The notes under the pieces are model-generated. The model was given only the letters and a program-made list of their open reading frames with translations. It made no database searches and had not been told where the DNA came from. A stretch of 64,000 bases of DNA, taken from Datnioides undecimradiatus (lineage: Eukaryota; Chordata; Actinopteri; Lobotiformes; Datnioididae). The stretch spans positions 372,001 to 436,000 of the forward strand of contig WARS01002890.1 of the NCBI GenBank assembly GCA_008933995.1, written 5' to 3'. This document shows positions 49,963-61,800 of the stretch, one piece after another. Both the position numbers and the translations under genes were made by a program. The stretch's first letter is position 1. Each line of letters starts with the position of its first letter.

Positions 49963-52900
49963 CATGTGTGTCTAATACAAGAGCTGCCACTCCTGCTTAT
50001 AAACATGCAAATGGAGCTGTAACGGGAACATTAAATTCCTCCCGATGCTGTTTGATGTTGAAACGGCTCCTCTTCCCCTCCGCCCTTCCCTCCTTGTTCT
50101 TTCCTCCCCCTGCTCCCCTCCACCTCCTCCCCCCGGTCTTTAATTGCCCCCCGCTTCTCCTCCTGCCTCTCCATCACTTCTCGTTTCCTCTGTCTGTCTC
50201 TCTCCTCATTTTCCCGCTTCCTTCACCAGCTGCGCGTTTCCTCCTGGACTTCCCCTTCCTGCTCTCGTCTTTTCCTCCCTTCATTTACCTCTCTCCCCTT
50301 CTCCCCCTCTCTCCCCGGTCCTCCTCCATCCTTCTCTCTCTCTGTGTCCTTTTCCCACCTTGCTCGCCCCTTCTTCCACTTCCTCTTCCTGTATTTCTAC
50401 TGAATCCCAGGAAAAAAACCTCCCTCGAATACATCAGAAGTAGGACCCAGAGCTGCCAGCGTAGCCTGACAGACGACAGTCAGGGCTAAAGTCAGAACGC
50501 CGACGCAGACCTGATTCCATATATTCAATAACAGCGTCCGTATTCCGACTAACGTTATCTCATTTTCTCTGTTTTCGGGTTCCTTCCGCTGTCGAACAGT
50601 CAAACCTGCTGATAGCTATCACGCTCCGGCCTCTGGTCTCACAGCGCGATGCTGCCTGCGACGGCGTCTGCAGGCAGAAAGACGAGCGCGATGCGACGCC
50701 GGCGAGAGATCCAAGTGACAGATGAAGCGAAATCGAGCTCGGAGCAGGAAAAAGCTCGACTCCTCTGCCGCCCAGTCACTCTGACGTTTACGCTAACAGT
50801 TGCTAAAGCTGCGTCCGGAGCTCTTTGTTATTCCTTTAAACAGATCATAACGTGATGTTTTGTTGTAGCTTCTCCGGTGATTTCAGCGACTGTGACTCCC
50901 GCGGAGGCTCTGCAGGTTATTGGCCTTTCCGCCGCCACAGCTGATGATGCTCTTGAACGTTTATGTTTTATTTAGCTTTTCGTTTTACGGCGTGAACCGA
51001 TGCCACGGAGCGCCGCTTTTATAGCCGCCGCTAATTTGCCACTCGCGGACCCTCGACGGGCCCGTAACGCGAGCAGGACCTAAGGAGAGCACGCGAGGGA
51101 CAGTGTGAACACGAAACCAAGCAATAAGCACATGCATTAAAACCAAACCTCGGGAGCTCAGCGAGAAGATACGGACACAAGACACAATGCAGTAAAAGCA
51201 GAAAACGAGGCGGCAGAAGCAACGATCGCGTGATTAAAACCGAGGCGTCACATCCCGAATCCCCACGATCCCTGTTCGCCCACAACAAAGAGGAACCGCA
51301 CGGTGTCCGAGCCCCTGAGGAGCCTGGTGACGGCGTTTCTGGAGTCTGAGAGCAGAACGTTTAGCTAGATTATCAGTTAATTCGCTTCCTGTTCGGGCTT
51401 AAATGTAAAAAAGCGAGTGTGCACGATGTCACAACCGGTGCAAACAGGGCAACGGTGCAAGGAGCCGAGCGCAGAGGTGGATCAGTTCAACGGTTTAATG
51501 AAGAGCACTGAATATAACACGGGAAAAGGCTAATGGGAGGGTGAGGCAGGCAAAAGGTCAGAACCACACGCAATCCGGCAAAACAAAGCCATCCACTGTG
51601 GGCAGAGAGGGAGAGCAGGGATCCACAGCAACGGATAAACAGAGCGGAGACACGACGCACACGCGGCGAGGCTAAACGCTCACGCAGGGAACAGAGGAGG
51701 TCGGCTCTGTGTGTTGAAGGTGTGAAAGAGGCTGACGGTGGAGCGAGGTGCGTGGGTGGAGAATGGCGGGAAAGCAGGAGGGAAACTGGCGTAAAGACAG
51801 GAAGTAGAAGCACAAGTGAGCGTTATGTGTCACTGTAACTGTCAGTTTCAGCCCTGGTAACGATGCAACATGACCGGCAGGCGCCCGGCGTCTCTTTCCC
51901 GCCTGCACCCCCTGCTGTGATCTCCATCTCCCTCCTCCTTCCCCGTCTCCACGTGTCCTGTCCCCGCCGTACTCAAACGTCCCGCTCCTGTGCTGAGCCG
52001 CGCACATCACCATGACAACCCCGCTGGGACGAGGGAGAGACGGAACGAAAGGGGCGAGATTGATAGACCCCGCGGAGAGGAAAGAGGCCAAAGAGGGAAG
52101 AGGAGCGAGCGACCTGTGTAGGAGCGAAGGGAAACATGAGGAACGCAGGGACAGGAAGTGAGCGGCAGCAACCAGCGGCGTGCTGCATCGAGACTCTGCC
52201 CCTTTTTTCCAAAAGCCAAATACTCTCGCCTCTGCTCCGCGGAGGAATCAAAGCCCCCGGCCGGATGAATAATTTCTTATTTGTCAGCAGGATTTTTTTT
52301 TTTATCCTCCGTCTCTTCTTGAGTCCAGAGCATGAAATAATTATTCTGCCACGGACCAGAGACCAAGGACGCACTCCTTTCATTCAGCGTCTCTGGCTCT
52401 GTTTATGTTTTCAACTCTTTTTTTTATTTTCTCCATCTAATCTCTTGCTTCTCTCCTCCTGCACCTCCTCCTCTTTCATAAGACAGCGGCGGCTGTGGCG
52501 GCGAGCTGTACGTCTTTGATCTTAGTGACGGCATCTCGGCGTCACGGCCCTTTCGGTGCCCAACTCGAGATACGTCCCTGCGCAACGTTTCAAAGACAGT
52601 TCGTTTAAAGCACAGCCCACAATGTCAGGTGACCGCTGTTGTCATGGAAACAATCATAAACCCTTGCCTAACGCTGACGTACATAAGGTCACGTTACGTT
52701 CATGAGTCGGTGGAACATGGAAGCACCTCATCACGTGCGCCGATGTTCAGTCAGGAACCGTGGTTGTGGTTTTAATGCACCCGGCGCCATTTTAACGCCG
52801 TTTTCAACGTGCAGGGTCGTTTCTATGACGCTCCCGCGGCACTGGAAGTAGACTGGACCGACCTTTCACCAGCGCGGGCTTTCTCTGGGTGCGCCACAGG

Positions 52901-55900
52901 GTTACTCAGGTCCCAGAAAACCTCTGACGAGAGTCCACCTTTGACGAGCGGGGGCTTTGACAGGGTTGGACAGAAACGCAGCTCTCTGGGGTGAACGTCC
53001 TGTTAGTTTGACTCCTCCGCTCACCGCCTTGTTCTCCATCACCTGAGCTCTTTAGCAGCAGGTCCGGTTCTGAGATACGACGTGATGCTGAGCTGCTGTT
53101 GACGAGATCAGGAGTCCCTGAATAGCAGCGGCTCGTCCTGCAGGAAACTGAAGCGCCTCTCCTTTAACCGTTCTGCAGTGGGAGTCGTGCTCGGCCCTTC
53201 CTGGGTGACCTTCTGAGGAGAAAAACCTTTTCCAACAGTCGCCGTTGTTTTGCCCCGTGATGACTCACGACAGCAACCGGCTGAAGGTCAAGGCTCGCCA
53301 ACCTTTTCGTTTACGGCCACTGAACACGTGCCGTACGTCCTCTACACCATCGCACCACCATCTGTTTGAACCCACGCCCGCTCGGTTAATGGTATTTTAT
53401 CATAAATCAGAAAACACTTGCTGCTTCATGCCGTTCACAGCGGCGCTGCATCGTTCTCTCTCTCTGAAGTCGTGACATGGACCCTGAGAGCTGCACTGAT
53501 TCCAGCCGTCTTTGATTTTATCGTTTACACCCGTGTTTTTCCTCCTGTCACATCTCAAAACGTCAAACTGCATCGTTCTTCACCTCCGTCAACTCTTAGC
53601 TTGTGTTTTAATGAATGAGTCTGTTGTTTCAGTCGCACTGTGATCAGAGATACAGCTGGAAAAAGTCGTTGAAGTTCAGTTCAGGTCCCATAAAAACTGA
53701 AAACTCAGACTAAAGACTAATGTGAAAATGCAGAATCATGAACAACAACTTCAGACGAGCGCCCCCTCACATCGTCCCCTCACATCGTCCCCCGGCGGCT
53801 CGCCGTTCAAGGCTTCGACGGGCCGACGCTCCTCTTGACGGCCTCGTAAACTGTCTCGCCGTGGATCTTGGGTTGATTTAGGAATATTAAAGAGCTGCAT
53901 GTGGCCCGGTTAAGTCACACATAACAGATCCTGTGCTCCCTCGCCGCAGAATCTATGAGTCACAGAGGAGTCATGATAGCCTTTACATGTCTGTCAGCCC
54001 CTCCTCCCTCTGGTGCTCATGGTTACAAGCCTTTCATTTCCGTTGTGAGATGCAGCCAAAGGCGCCTCGCTCTCATGCGTTGTGCGTGCGTATGTGTGTG
54101 TGTGTGTGTGTGTGTGCGCGCGATGGCCATAGCATGAGATCCAAACGTTCTTCTTCACGGCGCCGCAGCAGAGACAGCTGTGTTAGGCTCCAGAGGACGG
54201 GCTGCAGACTCACAGCGGCTCTGTCATGGAAGGTGATGAACTATGAATCATCTCAGTCAATAAGAGAAGGTCTGAGAGAGGGGGAGAGAGGGGGAGAGAG
54301 GGGGAGGAAGGCTGATGAAAACCCCCATTGAGCTCTTGGTGCTGAGAGCTTTTATTTATTTGTTCATTCATTCATTCGCCCCTGTATTTGTCTAACTCTC
54401 TAATGGGCCGGCCTCTTTGTGAATGAAGGGGAATGGCCTCATCCACTGCATCACAAGGAGATAGACAGATAGATAGACAGATAGACAGACAGACAGATAG
54501 ACAGACAGACAGCTGGATGGATGGATAGAAAATAAGTGTATATAAAAAGATAATGAATTAAATTAAATAGAAGTAAGAACATCAAACAGGGAGGTGTATA
54601 TATACGACCATATACAAACATACATACACACATACACATCAAATGCAAATGTATAGACATAAATACATGCACACACACATACGTATTTACATTATATATA
54701 CACATACATACACGTACACACATGCACACATATACATATGGTGACTGTGGAACAGTGATTATGGGTGATGGACAGTGATTATGGGTGGTGAATGGTAAAT
54801 GGTTGGTTGTTGACAGCGGTGGTGTCCATCATGAGCTCAGACCAGGACAGTCCTCACTGGGAGGAGCTGAAGAGCCGTATGTCCTGCAGGACAAACGACT
54901 TCCTCAGCCTGTCAGTGGAGCAGGTCAGAGACATTGTCCAGGATGTGCAGAGGCTCGCTGAGGGTCCTGTTCTCTGCCACAGATGTTAGAGAGTCCAGCT
55001 CTGCACCCACTACAGCTGACTACAATGACGGTCTGCTGATGTTGTTCTAATAAAGACGCCTGTCAGTAATAATTACAACAATAATCTGATGTCATGCGGC
55101 GCACAGCGCGAGCAGCTATCCACGCCGCAGCGGGGGGGGGGGCAGGAGGGGTGCAGTGTACTTCCTGGAAACACTAATAAAAACTCCTATATATCGATAA
55201 CAAAGTAGTTACTGCTCCTAATTCTCTGAATGGTTGTTTCAGGAAAAGTACACACCATAAATAATAACACAGAGTTCATGGTGTGCAAATTGTAAAGAAT
55301 ACAAACAGTGCAAAAGGTTTAATATGTGTACCCAGAGTTTACACAATATCTGAGATTCTATACAATGTGAACACTGTGGAGGATACTGTGCAACTGAAAC
55401 TGGTAAATATTATTTATGATGGAAGTCGGGGGGGTTCTGGTCTTGCTGGAGCGATCTGTAGCGCCTACAGGTTGAGTCCATGTTGTGACGGCTTTGCAGA
55501 GATGTTTCGGGACATCTGGGAGTCCTGAACCGAGGGCAGCAGCTACTTTCTCTGTTCCTGCCCCGCTCCACAACCTGCTCCGAACCAGACAGTGATGGAT
55601 GAGCGGCGAGGGTTGCAGAGGAGAACTGAATCAGCAGCTTCTGAGGCAGGCTGAACTTCCAGAGCTGCTGCAGGAAGTACATCCTGTGCCGGGCCTTTGT
55701 TGTCTTTGTTGGTCGGTCCTGGGAGCTTGTGAATCCCCCAAAAAAACCGTAAAGGTTTCCAGGAGGCACAGTGTTGTTTTTATATAAAATGTCGAAAAAG
55801 ATAGTGGAAATGCCGGTCGCTAGTTTGCAGAGGCTGAGGTCTGCACGTCTTGTTTTGTCTCGCCAGAGTTTGGATTTCTGGCACGACTTCACCTCCCTCC

Positions 55901-56716
55901 AAAGTGCACGGAGAAGGTCCGAGAAGGTCAGAACCACAGCAGCACCTGTAACGAGAACAAACAAGATGTTCTTTGTACCACAAGTCTTGTCTTTTATCGA
56001 ACCAATATTCGACTAACAGCTAACATCGAGCTGAGAAAACAGCAAAATAACCAGTGGAGAAGAATTAAATATTCAGCTTTTCATTTCAAACTGACTGAAA
56101 ACTGACTGAAAATGCTGTTTTTCTGTTGATCGGTTGTCAAAAGGTCGTTCCAGCTTCGATCCAACATGGAGAACCTCTTCTGTTGGCTCGTGTTTCACCA
56201 GCGGCTGCTGCTCTTTGACCTTTTAGACCAAACCAGGTGACACTGAGTGAACGCAGACCGCGGTTTCTTCACGCGTCATTAGGAGAACAACGGCGTCCTA
56301 TTGGCTCGTACGCCATGATTGAGATCTGCAGGAGACAGCGATGGTGTGTTTGCGTTCAAGCGTGTTGCATTTGGACATATGTGAAGATGAAGGTGGTTCA
56401 TAAGCAGCTGCTTCTCACAGAACTCCGTCCTGACTCAACGCGAGAAGCGGCGTTCGCTCGACGGCCGCGCTCGCACCGTTGGAGACGACCTCTCCTTCCA
56501 GATTACTTATTCACCCGCCCGCTCGCTCTTTCTCCTTCAGCGCTCCGTATCTTAACTTTAATGCAACGCAGACGTCCCCGCGCGCAGAATGGAGAGTGAC
56601 AGGTGAGAGGACGGCGAGATGAAGAGAGACGGAGAATAAACGCTGACAAATCCCAGACTTTCATTACACCGAGCATGAAATGGCTCTTGATCATTCAGAC
56701 TAAGTTGTCCATCGCG

Positions 56717-56747
<31 letters not shown>

Positions 56748-56889
56748 GCTCTCTTTTCATCTCTCTCTCTCTCTTAACTCCCAGCCTCTCCCTCCCTCTT
56801 TTCACTTGTGAAGAAGTCGTCATGGTTACGCTGAAAGCGTTTCTGAAACAGCCGCCGAAGAAAGCTGAATGTTTCCACTGATGGAAGAA

Positions 56890-56924
<35 letters not shown>

Positions 56925-57877
56925 AGCCAGCTCTTATTAGAGCAGGCCTGTAAACCATTAGTACACACTCAACATCAGGGACACACACACACACACTCGG
57001 TCTTCAGCCCCTCTGTCCTCTCTCTGCTTGAATGGGTCTTTTTATCTGTCCGTCTGTACCGTGCAGCTTCTGTGTGAGCGGCTGAGCCCCCGCCGACGCG
57101 TCTCCATCACTTCCCTGCAGTTTTCATGGAACAGAAGTGAAACTATATTTAAAATCTTGTGCTTTTTAGCTGCTTGAGGTCAATTCTTTGCTGCTTTCAT
57201 GATTCGTGAACGTGTCAACGTGTGTTTTTCTTCTTCCCCGGCTCTTTATTCATTGATTGACTCTGAAATCGCGTGTCGGACGCCGTTAACCGAGCAGATT
57301 TTCATTTGTTTATATTTGTTTTCTGTTCTTCCACATTAATGAGGCCTGATGAAACGATGTCCAGCAGCCTCAGAGTCGCCGGCGCTCCTCGTTATTCAAC
57401 ACCGCCAGCAAACACAGATGAATTAAAAACCTCCAGCTCAGTTTGTTTCGCTCTGAAAGCACCAGCGATGATGGGCGGTGAGCGGGTGGCTTCACGCGTT
57501 CACTCATTCAACCACCGCGGGAAATCGGCCAGTCGGCTGTTTGCACAACAGAAGCAACGTGCAGTGGAGTTTGAAGCGTCTGCAGTCGGGTCCGCGCGCT
57601 TGTAGCCGAGATGGGAATTCACCGTGATTGGTCAGGGCAAATAAACGCAGCAGGGAGGAGAGCCGGCCAATGGCAGAGCGGGGAGGCTTGTCACCGAGTG
57701 AGGAGTTCTGCCAGGTGACAGCCAGGGAGGCTGGAAACTGACGGACCAATCAGACGCATGGAGGCCGTCATCAGGAAGTCCCCAACAAGAGGAAATTAAA
57801 AAACTGATTTAAAGCTTCATTAATTATTATTTATGCACTTACATTGAATCAAATGGTTTAAACAGTAGTGAGTTCAT

Positions 57878-57928
<51 letters not shown>

Positions 57929-58758
57929 CATCGATGCATGTACTGTGATAAAAGACTGGCTCCAGTTTAGTTCAGAGTTTTGTGTTCGTGATGCATTCAT
58001 GGGTCGATCTCAGCGCTTTCATCTACCTTCGTTCCAGCAGCAGGAAGCAGTTCCCCAGCAGACATGAACGCAGCACGCCCAGCCGCCATGTTTCTCTGTG
58101 TTGCCACGCCTGATTGGTCCAAGTGACTGATGTTTGGCCAAACCGGCGTAGCTTTCACACCTAGTCGCCAAGAATGTGTTGTAATATATCAAATCGCTTA
58201 AAGTAAACATATTTAATATTTATATATTTAATTTAATATTTAATTAATTGAGCGTGATTTGCAAAGAACAGCATCGTTCAAAGATTCAACAAAACTCCTT
58301 TTTCATGTTTTTATGTTTTTATTGTTTAATCCTCGTTTAATCCTCGTTTACCACGCCGCCTGCCGTGCTTCTACGTTAGCGTGACACTGCGTTATAACGC
58401 GCTTCAGTCGAACGTCCTCAGACCCTTTCATCTCTGGGTTTTGTGGATTCTGCTGCAGCCTGGAACCAGACGGAGGCGTGGGTAAACTTTATTCCTGCGA
58501 ATGAAAAGGTGGATTAACCGGGGCGAGCTGAGTTTTACCCTCGATTGTATCCCTGAATCGCTGCTTTGAAAGCCCCGGTCAGTCTCTCTCTCTGGTTTAA
58601 ATCCTCTCTATTGCCTTTTCTTCTTCTCTGCTCCTTTATCTTCTTCTTCTTCTTCTTCACCCATCTCTTTTTTTAATCTACATCTCTTCTTTCTCCACCT
58701 TCCCCAGTCTATAAAGTAATAAAACGGGTAATAATACCACAGGGAACCCCCCACCCCG

Positions 58759-58804
<46 letters not shown>

Positions 58805-61800
58805 CTGCATTAGATGCACGGCTGCCACGTGTCCCAGTAATGAATCCATTGATTAAATCAGACTGGGTTGTTGGTGCAGGTGTAATACAGACTGAGAGCA
58901 GCGTGTCCTGCAGAGCCGCGCTCTCTTTCGGTGCAGCCTGCAGGTTTTCAGGCTTGAGTTAAACCAACAGTCTTTGATTTTTCATAATTAATAACTTATA
59001 ATTCATAACTAATGTGAGCAAAAGTAGGTATTTTATTTTAATGCAGCTTCTGGTGCAGTTGGAGGCATTCAGAGTCTGAAAGGCCACTCTGCATCAAGCT
59101 TGGTGGTTTGGTGTTTGCAGCTCTCAGAGTCTCAGATCCAACCTGTGAGACGGCGAAACGCAGCAGAACCAAGTGTGAACAGTCAGGTTCGAGCGTCTCG
59201 TGTCTGCTGCAGCGTGAACGAGACGCTGTCGTCTGCTGGATGAGGCCTAATCTGGTTCTGATTGTACGTTTTCAGGACGATTTGAGGGATCTGCGCTGGC
59301 AAGAACATAACGAATAGATGATAGAGATATCCATACGCTTATTAAGGTTAAATAATGCTTTTATTGTTTCGATCAAAACTACCTGAACCAAGATGTTGTT
59401 TGATAAATCTTTAAAATGCAGCAGGATGACGGAGCCCGAGCTCAACTAGAGGCCCAGGGCCATTATTACTAATGAGTCAAAGTGGGAACACGCTTCATCG
59501 AGTTGGTCTAATCAGCTGGTCTCTTAAAGCAGGAGGGATAAATCTGAGCTGGCCGTCCTGCCTTGTTTACGATAACTGTACAAGTGATTTTGCGCTAACG
59601 TGCTAATGTCGGCTGCCGCTTCGCACATTAAAGACAAACACGCCGGCGTGCATTCGTCGTGTTTTTCCGTGAAGCGGCGGTTGGATCGGATCGTGCCTGC
59701 AGCGAACCCGTTTGATGCTCCCCCCTCTCGCTGGAGCGGCTCGTGTTTCCATGCAGCACGCTCTGCAGCTCACACCGTCTGCGTCCGTCTCCGCGCTTTT
59801 GTATTTTGTCCTTCGCTGTCTCTTCCTCTTATTCTTCCTCTGCATCAGGCAGCCTCTCTCTGTCTCCTTCCTTCCCCCGGCTCTCCCGTTGTTTCTTCTC
59901 CTTGCTGCTGTCACCTCTGTTTCTCTGGGCCCCTGTACTGTACTGTACTGTACCTTCCACCTGGGAAATAAAGAGTATTTCAGATGGTAGGATGGAAAGA
60001 GGAAGCAGAGGCAACGAGGAAGGGTAAAGAATAAAGGTGAGAGGAGGCGAGGGAGGATAGCACCACACTCAGCTGCAGACTGGGAGAGGGATAGAAACAC
60101 TTCTGACTTCTGCCACTGTGACCCTGAAGGTTTATATCGGAGGTAAAAGCAGGTGAAAGAGGAAAACCAGAGTCCTCAGGGACCCTCCCCACATGCCAGG
60201 CAGCATCAGGTGCCAGTACAGCAGTTAGAGGTCTCCTCTTACAAAAACTCTTTGACTCAGACACTTTGCAGTCACGACACAGGTGGACACAAACTGGGAG
60301 GCATAGCGGCGAGAGATGGCCCGATAGGCGTGCGAGGTCACAGCCGGAGCTGACGTTTCGAGGGCGTCCCGGGTGGGTTTTTATTTCGTCGTTTCAGCTG
60401 CAGGGTGACGTGACGACAAGCACGCTGAAATCCTGATGGCTGCTGTGGTGTTTGTCAATGCCTACGGAGCAAACAGTCGACAAATGTTGGGTTAAATGCT
60501 CAAAAGCCGAGCGCCGCAGTGTGATTATATGGTAGGGATGTATATTAGCGCAACCTGGAGGCAATTCAGGCGTCGACTTCCCCGCCGATGCTCTATTTGC
60601 ATGCTTTTCAGGGTGCACGCTGCAATTTCAGCGTCTATTCACACCCTGTTTGCAACGACGAGCAGCAGCCGCTACGCTGTGGATCCAACACTGCTGCGGA
60701 GTCTCGTACGCAGTCCGCATTATACCTTAAGGAAAGTCATGGTTTCTCCCAACCAATTAGTGAGCTGGACATTTAACGGTTCCCCCCCTTTGGGAGCCGG
60801 AGCCGAAGTGAAAACCAGCTTGACTTTCAGCCGGTGAGCTGCACCTACAGGAGCCGAATCTCATCAGACTTTGACCACAGTATCATGGATCCCAGCTCAT
60901 AGTGGTTAAAACAGTACGATGGGATTATGCTGTGCAGATGCTCTCGAAAACCTTTGTGCAGTTGCAGGTTCAGACGTGGGCCAGCGTTCCCTCAAACCTG
61001 ATCTGATCTGTTCCACATGCACGCTCGTTGAGTGGGTGACGAAACTGTTTACTGTTTTGCAAACTGTCCGTGAAGCGCTAGTCCCCTAGAAACACGACAG
61101 CGTGACACAGTCATGAACGTCCTGCAGTGCTGAGCCTCTTATTATATCACATTAATGCCAACCTAGCATTCATTCATTAAACTTGCCTTATATTGTTTTG
61201 CAAAACGTGACGAGGCAAAATTTTTGCATATTCAGCAAATACCTGTGGTTATTAAAGCAAAATTTTAACTTTTACATTAACTTTAGAGTAAAAGCTACAG
61301 TCCTTAACCAAATAACATCGGTTTGGTGGAAAGTGAGGGCCGCTTTAAGCAAAAGCTAACACTTCCTCCTTCACCGCGGAGTCCAAAATGTGATATATAT
61401 TAACATATATATCATAAATGTGATATATTTGCACTTTTAGATAACGTAAGTCGTGATCTCGGCTGCAGTTTCTGCAGTTCACGTCTTGTTTTTGACTTGG
61501 GTGCGTGGTAGCGTGTGCTCCTGGAGTCCGACTGCAGCTGATTGAGGGTTGTTTGGGATTTCGTTGGGGCTTTCTTCTGCAGTGTGCCTGTGAGTGTGCG
61601 GGATGGTCTCATCGGGGACGCTTTGATGTTCTCTCCTCCAGATGCTTTTAAGGTAGATGTTTCATTAAAAGACATCAAAGGTACGGCTTCTCTCTTTCCG
61701 CCTCGCACCACCAGCGTCCTCGCTTTTGTCTTTCCCGGCATTAAGAGCATCCTCGAGTGTTTGTCCTCCCGTGTTTGCTCTCTCTCAGCTCCTCTCCTTG

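Noticed and set aside
49512..50489. Long frames on both strands around 49.5-50.5 kb
   Set aside because: They are made by CA/GT microsatellites and the polypyrimidine block, giving Thr-His, Cys-Val or Pro-Ser-Leu runs.
54460..54526. Regularly spaced short repeats as a CRISPR array
   Set aside because: The units are simple tetranucleotides with no unique spacers, and the genome is animal.
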